Origin: Tenebrio molitor
Taxonomy: Eukaryota > Arthropoda > Insecta > Coleoptera > Tenebrionidae
Length of the DNA stretch: 64,000 bases
NCBI RefSeq assembly: GCF_963966145.1
Contig: NC_091046.1
Span: 34,472,001 to 34,536,000, forward strand
Direction: 5' to 3'
Position 1 is the stretch's first letter; each line of letters begins with the position of its first letter. The notes below the pieces were generated by a model. It saw nothing but the letters and a program-made list of their open reading frames with translations, ran no database searches and was not told where the DNA came from. This document shows positions 36,218-47,545 of this stretch, in pieces. A program made the position numbers and the translations under genes.

Positions 36218-36832
36218 ACTGTCGTCTTAAAGCTTAAATATTATAGTATAGGATAGAGAATGATGGAGTAACCTAAGAAGAGAGTTCCCCACAGTATCTC
36301 TTAATTAACGTAGCAATGACAGCCAAATAAAAATACTCGTATTAAACTCTTGATAAAGTCCATTCAAAAAACATTTGGACTGTCAAAATCAAAATTGCAG
36401 TTGTTAGGTTGGTTAAATCACTAGTTATTTTCATAATTGCCCGGTTGGTATCTATGATTTTTTTGATTTTTCAAACTATTCATTTGTTTAAATTGACATT
36501 GTTATATGCATTATTATATGCATATCTGGGCCAGTTAAATAGTAATCATCAGAAGTGGTTGAAGTTTTGTTCTACAGTATGTTATTGAAATGCGTTAAGA
36601 AAATTTAAACGGTGATAGAACTCATCAAAACAAATTACTTTTCTATTTACCATTTTTTCGAAAAATCTTTCTAAAGCCAGATAAAATTTTAATTAGTTTG
36701 ATCGTAAATTCTAGTACCCGCCAATGTCTCCGTGCGTACATTAAAAGCGAAAGAAGATAAAAACTTAGATAGTCAAGCAAAAACCAATTCTTTATTCGTA
36801 GTAAGTGAGAGTGACATTGAAGTTACGCACCA

Positions 36833-37330
36833 CACTTGATCAAGGGCACTAACCTCTAAATTAAATGTTCGAAATGATGCCCTCCGTCATCGATGCACGC
36901 TCTTGTGTGCCCTTCGAGCCACAGAAGCTTGAGTTCTCATCAACATGTCAGAAGTTTATCGAATTGCCTCGGTGTCAACTGGAGTCTCATACACAATCTG
37001 TTTTAAATTGCCCCATAAAAAAGTCACAAGGGTTTAAGTCCGGTGAATGAGCTGGCGATAAAACTGGTCAATTACAACCTATTGAAGAAGCCATTGACAA
37101 AATGCAATTCGACGTGGTGGATCTTCTGATTTTAAGTGTTGGACGCGTTGAAGATGATAAGGATGTAATCCCTGTTCGTGCAGCGTGCTCCAAATTGTAA
37201 AACTGGAAACGTCAATTCGTAATGCAAGTCGTCGGCAACTAACATTCGGTCCTTCAACAGGACAGGACAGGACAAAAAGTACCATAATGATAGACAGCAT
37301 TCACGAAGGTACGTGAACAGGGAACTTGGC
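36833..37330 (-). pseudogene. mariner/IS630-type transposase fragments
   Basis: Minus strand: an N-terminal block at 37300-37079 reads VSSFTIWSTLHEQGLHPYHL then QRVQHLKSEDPPRRIAFCQW, the helix-turn-helix to linker of this transposase type. Directly after it comes the C-terminal catalytic block as SPAHSPDLNPCDFFMG (about 37060-37010), then VYETPVDTEAI with stops. The first two acidic catalytic residues are deleted, so the protein is inactive. Confidence 0.75.
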
Positions 37331-37704
37331 GACCGAGAAATCTCTTCATGTACCTACATACAAACGCCTGGTTGCATCAGCATTTGATACAGGTTCCCCG
37401 TAGATGAGCACCATGTCTGTTAACTCCGGATTAGTGTATTACACCATTTTTAACGATAATTACGGGAAATTCACTTTCTAATAAATTGTAAACACGGCAG
37501 CATGCAGGTGAAGGACGTGACTAAATTGTGTCAGTAAGTTTTTGCAAGACCTGGATTTTTGCCGTATTTACTTTTTTTGCGTTAACGTTTTTCGTATGAA
37601 GCCGTTGTTCTTTCACCGTCCCATCCATAAACGACTCGATGACACGGAATACGGTGAAAATAAAATCGAGCATAAATTTGAGTTTCCGAAAAAATGATAA
37701 ATAT

Positions 37705-38182
37705 ACAGGTGTCCCAAAAATGGCGTAGTAACTACTTACTACCGTATCCAGGATGTTTAAATGTACACGAAAAAAATATGGAAAACATTTTTCAGACAAA
37801 AAAATAAATTATTATTATTTTTATTATTAACGGTAATACAATGTAAACAAAGATGTACTCGTACATCATTACCTTGCAATGTTACCGTAGTGGGTTTAAA
37901 ATATTTTTTTCGATTTCCAAAGCTTCTAAATTCACTATTGTGCAGGATTAGATATTGGTAGTGAGTAATCTTGAACTTTGTGATAATATGTACGATTAGA
38001 GGTAGCTGTCATGACAATTTAATACATATATTTCAAAATAATTTTCCTGTTAAGTGCCACTTTCAAGGACCGCCAAATCAGCAATTAAGTCCAATAGAAT
38101 TTTTTAAACATTTTTCTGACGTTTACGGTAGTCTCTTCTACACCGTAGTGCACCGTTAGTAAGCCATTTTTGGGACAACCTG
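37705..38182. mobile_element. mariner-type MITE, 478 bp, CAGGTGTCCCAAAAATGGC ends
   Basis: Inverted termini of about 22 bp (CAGGTGTCCCAAAAATGGC; complement ending CCTG) are flanked by TA at 37703-37704 and 38183-38184. Inserted in the right inverted repeat of 36590-38241. Confidence 0.85.
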
Positions 38183-38536
38183 TATAGAAAAGTAATTTGT
38201 TTTGATGAGTTCTATCACCGTTTCAATTTTCCTAACGCTGTATATGATGATGATGAAATAGATTTTAAGGTAAGAATGTATTCTTTTATTTTTCAAGATG
38301 TGTTTTGCAAATACAGTCGAATGCAAAAAAAAGTAGACAAGAACAGTTTCCTGTAATTGTTTTTCCTCAAAATGTTATTGTATAAATGTGGCTTTTCGAA
38401 GCCTCCTTTTCTTTCAAAATTTGACATGCTTTCAAAGTTAACATTCGACGTAGTTCAAGCTTTATTGTCATTTTGCCTTTGATTATTGTCATAGAAATTT
38501 GACACTATTCTAGCTGACAATTTAAAAATTTATTTT

Positions 38537-38826
38537 TTTGTTCGAAACTGTCAGAATTTGAGAATTTTCTCCTATGTGAACGGATTTTGATAAATGTCAC
38601 AACTTGTCAAAACGAAACGTCAAGCTAATTTTAGAGGTTTTAAGCGATTTGGAGCCTTTGAGGGGCTTGTGGAACAAAAAAATGTTGTATTCAACTCGTT
38701 CGTGTGTAAATTGGACCTTTTTTGGCACTCCTGGGGCTTTAAAACGCTCGTTTCACTCGCGTTTTAAAATGGCTCACGCGTGCCAAAAAAGCCCCAATTT
38801 ACACACAAACTCGTCAAATAAACTAC
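38537..38826 (+). repeat. dispersed hairpin-containing repeat, copy 3
   Basis: The longest copy of the family at 9500-9776 and 18226-18478. The stem arms (ACTCGTTCGTGTGTAAATTG and the complement around CACACAAACTCGTC) are clear, with an inner palindrome TTTTGGCACTCCTG/GCGTGCCAAAAA. Confidence 0.8.
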
Positions 38827-39350
38827 TATTTCGGCCACCCAATCTGGGAAATATAGCGTTCCCTTACACTTTAGGTCAAGGGAGCTGCGATTTCCCGAAC
38901 AATGTCAAAAATTTCTAGTGGAGCGTGGGAAAAATCTGGTGGAGTACGGGAAAAATGTGAGGACACAGTTAACTTATTCTTTTCACAGTTACTTTAAAAT
39001 TAAAGTGTCATACGTTATTTTAATTTAGTGTAAAAAAACACATTTCCCTGTATAATTTTTCCGATAAATGTGTTTGTTTCATTTATATCGACCAATAAAA
39101 ATAATTATAATTGTAACAGGGAAAATACAACCTATTGGGTTGGCAACTGTATATGTCAAAAAAAAAATTGCATCCGTTGCATCACTGAGTCAGTTAGTCC
39201 AACATGAATAGGAAAAATCATACCTAATTCAGTCCTAAAAAGATCGTGAATCATCGTAAGTTTGGTTGCCTATCTCAAACGAATTGACTTGCCATTTTAG
39301 AACTGAACATAGCCATTTTACAATGTATGTTTTATTCTACATATTATAAG
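38827..39350. other. intergenic, no gene recognised
   Basis: AT-rich, no supported feature. Confidence 0.45.
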
Positions 39351-39568
39351 TAACGGGTGACTATTTAAATTTTCACTTGGAGTTGGCTTTGGACGAGTTT
39401 TAATTTTTTCTGTTACTTTAGACACACGCAAGAACGAACGACAAATGTCAGTCAGTACAATTGAAACATAGTTTTGAAATGTCAAACTTGTCAGTGTCTA
39501 AGGTGCAACGGAAAACAAAGAATGATCCATAGTCAACCCTAAGTGAAAATTTTAATAGTCACCCGTTA
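39351..39568. mobile_element. MITE, TAACGGGTGACTATT family, copy 1
   Basis: 218 bp with inverted termini of about 40 bp (TAACGGGTGACTATTTAAAT, TTTTCACTTGGAGTTGGCTT). A nearly identical copy at 61138-61355 in the same orientation suggests recent movement. Confidence 0.9.
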
Positions 39569-39981
39569 TATACAACGTGTCTCAGAAATAAGTACATTAA
39601 TTTTAACCAGTGACAGTTCTCGTCAAGAACAACAAAATTTTTATGTATCATTTTTCGAAATATAATTTTCATTTCAGTATTTTTCCCCCCATAAATTAAC
39701 GAGCTGTCTATTTACTCGCATTTTCTAGTTATTTGACCCAATAACAGTGACCGTGAAATAATACTTTTTGTAAAATCAACGCAAAACATTGTGTTTTTAG
39801 AATACAGTTTTTCCGCTCTGCGGTCGAGGTGTAGTTTTAGTTAGTTTTGCCCCACTCCACAAGGCAAATGTTTACGTGTTGATTTTGTGATTTAAGGTAA
39901 AATTTTGTGAAAATGGCGAGTTTATTTTCGAGTAGTGAATACATATTTAGATAGTGTGTTGGTGTGTGGTGAAGCGTCGGG

Positions 39982-40185
39982 GTGCTCCGCGAGTCTAGAG
40001 AATTTCCGTGCTACTTCTTGTGGGGGTACATTGACACAACTGAAGTTTTAAGAAAACGGGTGGAAAATGCTGTCACAACAATTTGCAATAACAGAGGAAT
40101 GCTGGAAAATGTGGAAGAATCATTTCGTCGGCGCCTTCATTATTGTATTGACAATAACGGCGGTCACTTTGAACACTTCTTGTAA
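39982..40185 (+). pseudogene. mariner/IS630-type transposase, C-terminal fragment
   Basis: From about codon 10 it reads CYFLWGYIDTTEVLRKRVEN, then MLENVEESFRRRLHYC, and ends NNGGHFEHFL. This matches the end of mariner-like transposases after the third catalytic acid (DFFLWG...). The rest of the protein is missing, in keeping with the deletion in the outer element. Confidence 0.75.
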
Positions 40186-40411
40186 TGGTTAAAGGTTAAA
40201 GCTTCGGTTTCCTACAAAGCGGTACAGTAAAATAGCGGCCGTAATTTGACGGTCGTCGTCAGTGGAATAAAGTACGGCCGCTTTAATGGCGAACTTTATT
40301 GTAAAGTAACAACGAGAACGGTGCAGTAAAATGCGGCCGCTGTCCAATTACAATCTATGGATGATCAGTCTAAAGCTGCGTACAATTATCGTCTATCTCG
40401 TGGAAGGCGTA

Positions 40412-41913
40412 CTATGGCGGCCAAAAAATTTCGTCCGTCATTTTTCCGTCATTTCAAAAAAATCGGTGTAGTCCATTCTTTATTGTCATTATGACTGATG
40501 TTTTTACTTGTCACTTTTGAAAGTCAATCAAGGAAAATGCTATCGGTATCAAATTTTAATAAGATTAAAATAGTAACTCTTGCGCAAAGAGGAATGTCCC
40601 AAATTCAGATTTCGATGGATCTTCGTATACCGAAAAGTACAATTTCGTGCATTCTTAAGAAATGGAGACAAAGTGGAACTACTGAAAGACGCCAAGGCTC
40701 AGGGAGGCCTAGCACATCTACTGCAGAACAAGATAATATGCTTCTCAATAGATTACGCAATAGTCCTTTTATGACGGCTGTTGAAGCGGTAAATACAAGC
40801 GGTTTCCCAGGTTCCTTTAGAACCGCTCGTCGCCGTGTAAGAGGAAGCGAATCATGTCGCGGCAAGGAAATTGAGCCTTACACCTATGCATAGGGAGGCC
40901 CGCATGGCATTTTGTTTGGAGCATCTAGCAAGAGATGACGCTTTTTGGGCTCAAGTCATTTTTTCGGATGAAAATGTCCAAATGGCCGCCTAAGAGTCTA
41001 CAGACCAAGGAACTCCCGATATGATGAACCGTATGTCCAGACAACGGAAAGGAGCGGTCGATTTTCGGCAAACATATGGGCATGGATTTCAGTAGATAGC
41101 CCCGGGGTAATGTTGCATGTAGAAGATCGGCTCAACAGTGATGTTTATGTTAGGATTCTTGAAGATGTGATGCTGCCTTCAGTTTCAAGAATTTTTCCGA
41201 ATTTTAAATTCATATTTCAACAAGACAATTGTTCAGTGCATACAGCACATAGGGTAGCAGAGTGGTTCAGGAATAATAACATAAACGTTCTTGATTGGCC
41301 GAGTCGCAGTCCAGATTTGAACCCTATATGTAGGTAGAAAACATGTGGGGACTTTTGGTTCGTAATTTGCAACAGCGACGACAAGTCTTTCGGAATAGGG
41401 CAGAACTTTTGACTGCGATTACTAATGCATGGCAATCATTACTTACGGATTATCACCGAGATTTATGCCTCTCCATGTCGCGTCGTGTAAGGCGAGTTAT
41501 AGATGCGAATGGAGCGATGACAAAGTATTAATTTTAAACTTCACTCATTTTATCTTCCGATTTAGCTATTTAAATAAAAATAAATGTTCCATTTCATTGT
41601 CTTTGCCTTAATGTCTTTCGTTTTATTTTTTTTTAAACTACGGCATACTCGTATAATTTCCACGGTTCTCTCGTTTGGTACTTTAATCCAAAAATAGTCG
41701 CAAGTCTGCCTCTAGTGCCACTAGCGGTCGTATGGTGATTGTGTAAGAGTGGAACTTGTCCTTTGTATTCACAAAATTTGAACCGATGGACTGAATGACA
41801 GATTGTCAAAATGACAATAATGATAAAAAAGCGAGGTTATTGGTGCTTAAGGGTAGTTTACACTTTATGTCAGTGCCCTGAAAGTGACGGACGAAATTTT
41901 TTGGCCGCAATAG
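40412..41913 (+). mobile_element. Tc1-like transposon, innermost layer, 1.5 kb
   Basis: Inverted termini start CTATGGCGGCCAAAAAATTT; the right end is AAATTTTTTGGCCGCAATAG. TA duplications flank it at 40410-40411 and 41914-41915. Length 1502 bp, normal for Tc1. It carries an almost full-length but frameshifted transposase. Fragments of the same family occur at 24773-24853, 26696-26813 and 46242-47511. Confidence 0.92.
40537..41531 (+). pseudogene. Tc1-type DDE transposase, frameshifted
   Basis: Read in pieces: MLSVSNFNKIKIVTLAQRGM and ISMDLRIPKSTISCILKKWR (paired helix-turn-helix, with GRPSTST linker), then a frame change near 40855, then ARMAFCLEHLARDDAFWAQV and IFSDEN (first Asp). After a stop at about 40991 comes IFQQDNCSVHTA (second Asp) and WPSRSPDLNPI at about 41298-41330, where the third acidic residue (normally Glu) is lost to a small frame change before ENMWG. 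It then runs to RVIDANGAMTKY. Only a few lesions are present, so the copy is fairly young. Confidence 0.85.
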
Positions 41914-42449
41914 TACAACTGAAAACAGCTTCAGTATCTTACATCTCGTATGTGCATATTTTCGCATTTTCTTTCAACAAGCACGCCCCCGTTTTTTTGT
42001 GACGTCATTTGCCGTCAAATTACGGCCGCTATTTTACGGTACCGTTTTGTAGGAAATCGATTAATACACTAATTTCAGGAGACATTTTGTCATTATTTGG
42101 GTATGGGCGCTTCATTAGAGTCAGTTTAAAATATTTATTATTAAAATTGTTTTCATATCATTTCATCTACCCTTATCATTATAGGTTACAGCAACGGGAG
42201 CAGCAATTAACCGCTGTACTTAAGTTCGCAAGAAACAAGTGAAAGTTTTCTTGCATTTGTTTTTTGTTCTTCGCTTATCGGTAACGGCGAAGCAAGTAAT
42301 CCCCATAGACGGGTAACGAAATTTGTGTCAAATCTTTCAATAATTTTAATTGGATAACTATAAGGTTTAGGAAAAAAATATATTGTTGCTATTAACGAGT
42401 TCTATTACCAGTTAAAATTAATCTACCTACTTATTTCTGAGACACATTG

Positions 42450-42741
42450 TATGTTCTGCAGAATATGTGAAAAATTTTAATTACTCTCTATTATTTGAAT
42501 TAGTGATTGGTTTAACTTTGTTGAAAAGATAAAAAGATCATGATACCGCACCGTCATCACCTTTCCAGGTATATTTTAAAAGTGGAATCAAGGGGGTTAT
42601 TTTAACCTCCTTGAGTGGAATTAATAATTTGGCGATGGCGGCAAGTCGCTCTGCCCCGAGGATGACCATTTTGTTAGCGGGAGTCCGGGAGCCGGGTGCA
42701 AGGTGCAAGTACATTTATAAGCACTATAAACAGTGATTATT
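42450..42741. other. intergenic, no gene recognised
   Basis: A mildly GC-rich block (about 42630-42705) precedes the next element. No feature supported. Confidence 0.4.
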
Positions 42742-44688
42742 ACTGATTATGAGTTATGACACCCCGGGTTTACGACCTCCAGATAGTTCAGAAGTATAGT
42801 GGGCTCAAAATGAAAAATTGAGCAAAAATAAGGGAAATTATTGAAAAACATTAATTTTTTTTTAAAGAATGAAGCGATTTTTTCAAAAAACTGAGACAGT
42901 CCCCCCATGAGATACGTTAATGTTTGACAAAAAATATAGTCACCATAGCTTCAAACATAAAACTGTGGAAAAATAATAAAATAATATAAACAATAAAATA
43001 ATAAAATCGGTTTAGCGAATTTTACCATTGCTTGGCCAACCAGTAGGCAACAGCGATTTTAGGATAGCACCCTAGATTTTCAGATTCGACTATACAAACC
43101 TTATATTGTTCAAAAGCTTGTCAAAAAAGCTTTCGACCAGTGCAATAATAAATACGGGGTGCCATTTGAAAAAAATGAGTTTTTGATATTTTTAGTTCGT
43201 AATGTTTAAAAAATCGCAGTAGGCATATGCGACTGAGCAGGTTGTTGAGTAAACAGTCAGCAGATGAGGCAAACATTTAGCAATCAAACAGCGTCAATCA
43301 TTTTAATTTATGTGCAACGATTTGGAAGGTACGAATTTTCGAAGGTACCCCTGCAATTCGAAATTCTGGTAAAAAAAGCGCCACTGATCAAAAACGATGG
43401 CAGATAAGTAAAAACGACCTGTATACATTTGATTCATAATTTAGCGTAGAATTCAAAAATAAAATCAAACTGTGTAAGTTCCGTTTAAAAAAACATAACT
43501 TCAGTGTTTTTATAATATTGTATCCTGTATATATACCGCAATATTTTCCGAATGTGCAGTAGAAGCGTAGCTATCATCTAGAAAAAAGTAAAAGTTGATA
43601 TCTTTAATATTCCTCTTAATATGACTTTCTCGGGAGCGGAAGTTTCTGGCGCTCATGAGATTACGGGAGCTTTTGCTAATTATTTTGAGTCTGCTTATTG
43701 TGAAAAAGCTTCAGTCATAGAGTCATCTGTTGAAGCATGGAGTACATCTTGTAATTTCTTCTTAAATGCTGTTAACGAACAAGATGTTTTGAATGCAATA
43801 TCCAAACTTAAGTTGAAATTCACAGCTGGTCCTGATATGATCCCATCATTTCTAATCCGTGAATGTGTTGAGGCTTTCGATTCTCCTTTGGTAGTGATTT
43901 TCAACTTGTGTTTGAAGACTAATGCGTTTCCTGCAATTTGGAAAACTGCAAGGGTTGTGCCGGTTTTTAAGAAGGGTGATCGCAGTTGTATTGAATATTA
44001 TCGGCCTGTTTCGATCTGCAGCAATTTTTCTAAAGTATTTGAATTCATAATATCAGATACCTTGTCTTTTCATTTTAAAAGTTATATCTCAGAGTCACAA
44101 CATGGCTTTGTGAGAGGTAGGTCAACGATATCCAAATTATGTACTTTCACACAGTATGTAGCTAATTCAATGGATCTGGGCCTCCAAACTGATGTGATAT
44201 ATACTGATTTTTCAAAAGCTTTTGATAGGCTGGACCATGAAATACTTGTCAGAAAGCTGGAGACATTGGGTTGCTCTTCTAACTTTGTAAATTTTTTATA
44301 TTCTTACCTGAGTGGTCGTAAACAGTTTGTTAGTGTTCATGGACACCGTTCTAATGTTTTTGATTGCTCCTCTGGTGTGCCTCAAGGATCTGTGTTGGGA
44401 CCGCTACTATTCAATATTTTAAAAAAAATTAATAACGTTTTTCAGTAATTCTAATTATTTTTGCTCGATTTTTTATTTAGAGACTATTTAAAAAGTGCAT
44501 TGGATTCAGAAGAACGTATCTCATGGGGCTACTGTCTCAGTTTTTGGAAAAACAAATTAGATTGGAAGCAAAAAAATAAACAAAAGCCTCAACAAAACGC
44601 GTAAAATTCGGTTATTAGGCAGTCCACTATACTTCTCAACTACCTGCAGCCCCTGGAGGTCGTAAACTCGGGTTGACATAATCACTAC
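42742..44688. mobile_element. inverted-repeat element surrounding a jockey-type RT fragment
   Basis: Outer arms (left 42742-42806, right 44616-44688) share TTTACGACCTCCAG and GAGAAGTATAGTGG in inverted orientation. Two further blocks also recur inverted but in swapped order: GAGCAAAAAT...TTAATTTTTTTT (42820-42862 and about 44405-44470) and ACTGAGACAG...CCCCATGAGATACGTT (42890-42920 and about 44508-44541). This suggests the ends were built from repeated modules. A LINE reverse-transcriptase fragment occupies the middle. Class unknown. Confidence 0.55.
43540..44447 (+). pseudogene. non-LTR (jockey-like) reverse transcriptase fragment
   Basis: The open frame at 43621-44447 contains RT motifs in order: TAGPDMIPSFLIREC, ARVVPVFKKGDRS, YYRPVSI, QHGFVRGRST, DVIYTDFSKAFDRLDHEIL (first catalytic Asp, residues about 195-210) and SSGVPQGSVLGPLLFNI. 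It stops just before the FxDD box, replaced by KKINNVFQ from the flanking repeat. No endonuclease precedes it. RT needs the DD pair, so the fragment is inactive. The YTDFSKAFDR form suits the jockey/CR1 group. Confidence 0.85.
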
Positions 44689-44900
44689 TTAACGCCCGCA
44701 ATGCAACTTTTGTTGGGAAGATACTTGCACTGGGCTCACGGGAACACCCTCGGGGCAGGCCCGGCGTGCCGCGATGGTCAACTTATGAATCCCATTTTTA
44801 AAATATACCTGAAAGGAGATGGCCGGATTGCCGCGGTGCGGTATCATAACCTTTTTATCTTTGTAGCAAAGTAAACCAATCACTAATTCTAATAATAGAG

Positions 44901-45881
44901 TGTAAGAGAATTTTAAAAACGCAACAGAAAAACTACCTCTTCCACCCCAAACACGTGGCTCATAAATTATGTTCTGAAAGGTCCTTGACTCGGGGGTGAT
45001 TTTTAACAGTTCCACAGGCGAGAGAGTCAGTGTGGGCTTGGCAGCTGAAACCGACGGGCTGTCCAAGGTACGAGTACGAGAGTGACGGCAGGTGAATAAT
45101 TGTGATTCGGAAGTGGTGTAGTGAATAGAGATACAGTTACCAGGTGTGTTGGTAACTGGGTGATAGCAGGTTTGGGCAACCTGGGCTATAGATCAGTACC
45201 TTAATGCGTAAAACCTCCCTATACCATGGTATGATTCCTGAGCACCGGATGTCCGGGTGGGGCACCTTTGGCTCATGACACTGCTAGGCCGTTGACCGGG
45301 CGCGTTTCGTAGAGACGGCTGGTGGTGGCAACCAAATGCACCGATCATACGTGCTTGATTAAAAGGTTATGAGGTCATCCCGGTCCCCAGGTACTGAGGG
45401 GGCATAGTGACGTATGGAAGTGGGTTGTAGGCTCATACTCTGGCCGTGGCGGTCTTTCTCTGTGGAGACTGCGGGTGGGCTGTGCACCCCAAACTGCACA
45501 CGGGGCTATTACAGGTGCTACTAGAACATCCAACGCAATCCCGGAACGTAGCGCTCTGAAGACGACGCCCGTGGTTCGAGCCCCTCATCATGATAGAAGC
45601 TAGGGGGAGGAATCCCCCGGGTGAGTCACTGTATGACCTTGATTCGCGACAGATGTGTCAGGTGTTTATCATTTACATGTTTGTACCGTCCCATTGAGCA
45701 AACCCGAGTCCGGACCTGTGCTTTACCCTTTGAATGACTGAATGAGGTGGAGGTGAGTCCGATTGTAGATTATCGTATGACTGTAGCTGAGATTGTCTAA
45801 TTTAATGTGTACCGATGAGTCTGATCGATTAATTATCAAATATTGAGGGATAACGCCCTTGGGCAAAAATCAAGTCTTACA
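44901..45881 (+). mobile_element. solo LTR, copy 2 (981 bp, 4-bp target duplication)
   Basis: Same family and orientation as 4748-5750, from TGTAAGAGAA to CTTACA, with direct AGAG at 44897-44900 and 45882-45885. The two copies are most alike over the right half (from about 45500), which is nearly identical, while the middle differs by several small deletions. No internal retroelement region is adjacent. Confidence 0.88.
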
Positions 45882-45945
45882 AGAGAGTAATTAAAATACC
45901 TAATACCTACATATAACACTTTTTTTGATCGAGCACCAATTATAC

Positions 45946-46110
45946 AGGTGTCCCAAAAAAAAAGTCCATAGCTCCCTTATTTATCGGACGATTTTAATTA
46001 TCTATACACCAAATTAATTTGTTGTGAGTAGGCTACAAAATGGCCTACTAAATTCACGTAAAGCCCCAACGACTTCAAGGTTAAACTGTCAGATTTGATG
46101 TATAAAAATA
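45946..46110 (+). repeat. single arm of the 63205-63919 foldback family
   Basis: Starts CAGGTGTCCCAAAAAAAAAG and continues GTCCATAGCTCCCTTATTTA, CTATACACCAAATTAATTTG, then TAAACTGTCAGATTTG. It matches one arm of the element at 63205-63919. Confidence 0.75.
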
Positions 46111-46241
46111 AAACAGTCCGTTAGGTGTTGCTTGACACTTTCCGGCTCTGATATTGTTATTATAACTCACTTACCGGACTCAAATTGATGATGCAATTGA
46201 ACATCTACCGGATAGTATGAAATAAAAATTTAAACTATGTA

Positions 46242-47511
46242 CTATGCCGGCCAAAAAATTTTGGCCGTCATTGTCTGTCAATTAAAAAAAAAAATTCTAA
46301 GCCTACTTTTATTAACATTGTGTATGCCTATTCCCAGCCGTTTTGGCGTAATTTCGATTTTTTAAGTAAAATATTCTTTTTTTTTTAAACAATTGTTTTA
46401 TTTGAATTTTTATTCAAAAATCACAGGCAATAAACAGTAGATAACAACGAAATAATAAAAAATAAGCAAATTAACAAAAAAATATTTTCAATGAAATCAT
46501 TTACATTAAAATATTTTTTTGTTAATTTGCTTATTTTTTATTGTTTTGTTGTTATCTAATATTTATTGCAATGTTATGTTTGAGTAAAAATTCAAATAAA
46601 ACAATTGCTTATAAAAAAAATTATTTTATTCAAAAAATTGAAGTTACGCCTAAACGGCTGCAAATAAGCATACATAATGTTAATAAAAGTGGCCTTAAAA
46701 TTTAATTTTACATTAAAAAAAAAGGCTATATTCTATCTCGTGATTCGGAAGTCACGGTCCCGGTCTATTGAATTGGTCATCATGCCCCTCATAGATTTGT
46801 AAACCAGTCGTAGACTGTCTAAGAACATTTTTCTAGTATCAGAAATGGTAGTTGCCATTTAAAAAAATGAAGTTTTCGACATTTTTTGATTATCAATTTT
46901 AAAAAACTGCAGTAGGCGTATGAAACATAAAAAAATGTCGTTGCTACCGCAAAAAAGCGGCCAAAGCTTTGGCAAGTCAGTAAAGTAAAAATAAATTATT
47001 TATTTCTGATGGTTCAGGAATTATAAATTTTTTAGTGAAGCCCTGCAACCTCACTTTTTTTCAAAAAAGATGATATAGGTCAAAAACGATGACAGATAAG
47101 TATTGACAAAAAGACGTACCAAACTCAAAAGTTAAAGTAGAATCGAAATGTGAAGTCAAAATGGGGCCTTTCTATTTAAAAAAACAAAGATGGCATCGAT
47201 TTCCGGTATTTCCGGAAGTGTCGCCATTTTGAAAATATTTCATTTGAACTTGGATTAATCGATTATAGTCAATTACCAATTTTCACATTAATATGATTTT
47301 GGGAAATCAAAAAGTTTCTAATGAACGGGCTACGTGAATCAGCCTGTATGTTGCCTACCCGTTATTATGCCACAAATCACAATTTTTTGAATGCAAGTCA
47401 AAAAGACAAAAACATGACAAGAGTAAAAAGCGAGGTTATTAATGTAAAGGTTGTTTTAGAGTTTATGTTATAACATTAACAATACTGCCCGAAATTTTAT
47501 TTCCGCAACTG
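46242..47511 (+). mobile_element. Tc1-like family remnant with a nested element
   Basis: The left end CTATGCCGGCCAAAAAATTT and the right end (GAGGTTATTAATG ... CCGAAATTTTATTTCCGCAAC) match the termini of 40412-41913, with TA flanks at 46240-46241 and 47512-47513. The interior has been replaced by another element (46298-47347). No transposase remains. Confidence 0.65.
46298..47347 (-). mobile_element. foldback-containing element nested in a Tc1-like copy
   Basis: One end (about 47347) is the reverse of the terminus at 22541 (GGCTGATTCACGTAGCCCGT), and internal blocks follow the same order as at 22541-22985. The other side (46298-46707) forms a long hairpin with arms of about 190 bp and a short loop near 46485-46500 (arm blocks AACAATTGTTTTATTTGAAT and ATAAGCAAATTAACAAAAAA). 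Non-coding. Confidence 0.6.
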
Positions 47512-47545
47512 TACATATTTCAATTCGGTATAATTGCGTTTAATA

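Larger units (their letters stand above)
36590..38241 (-). mobile_element. mariner-type transposon, decayed, with an insertion in its right TIR
   Basis: The left end (about 36590, GCGTTAAGAAAATTTAAACG) pairs with the right end (about 38241) over about 50 bp. The pairing then resumes on the far side of a complete MITE (37705-38182), so the MITE is inserted within the right inverted repeat. Minus-strand transposase fragments lie at 36833-37330. The outer borders are less certain than the inner alignment. Confidence 0.7.
40208..42056. mobile_element. middle-layer TIR element (GCGGCCGTAATTTGACGG ends)
   Basis: About 50 bp at 40208 (TTTCCTACAAAGCGGTACAG, TAGCGGCCGTAATTTGACGG) returns as reverse complement ending at 42056. 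It is itself interrupted by the Tc1-like element 40412-41913. Without that it is a MITE of about 350 bp. A further inner copy of the CAGTAAAAT-GCGGCCGC motif lies near 40324-40341. Confidence 0.8.
39573..42449 (+). mobile_element. mariner-type transposon, outer layer of a three-deep nest
   Basis: Inverted termini of about 50 bp (GTGTCTCAGAAATAAGTA...TTAATTTTAACCAGTG) with TA at 39571-39572 and 42450-42451. A transposase C-terminus lies at 39982-40185. The element is interrupted by 40208-42056. Removing that leaves about 1.0 kb, so the original mariner also has an internal deletion. Confidence 0.85.
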
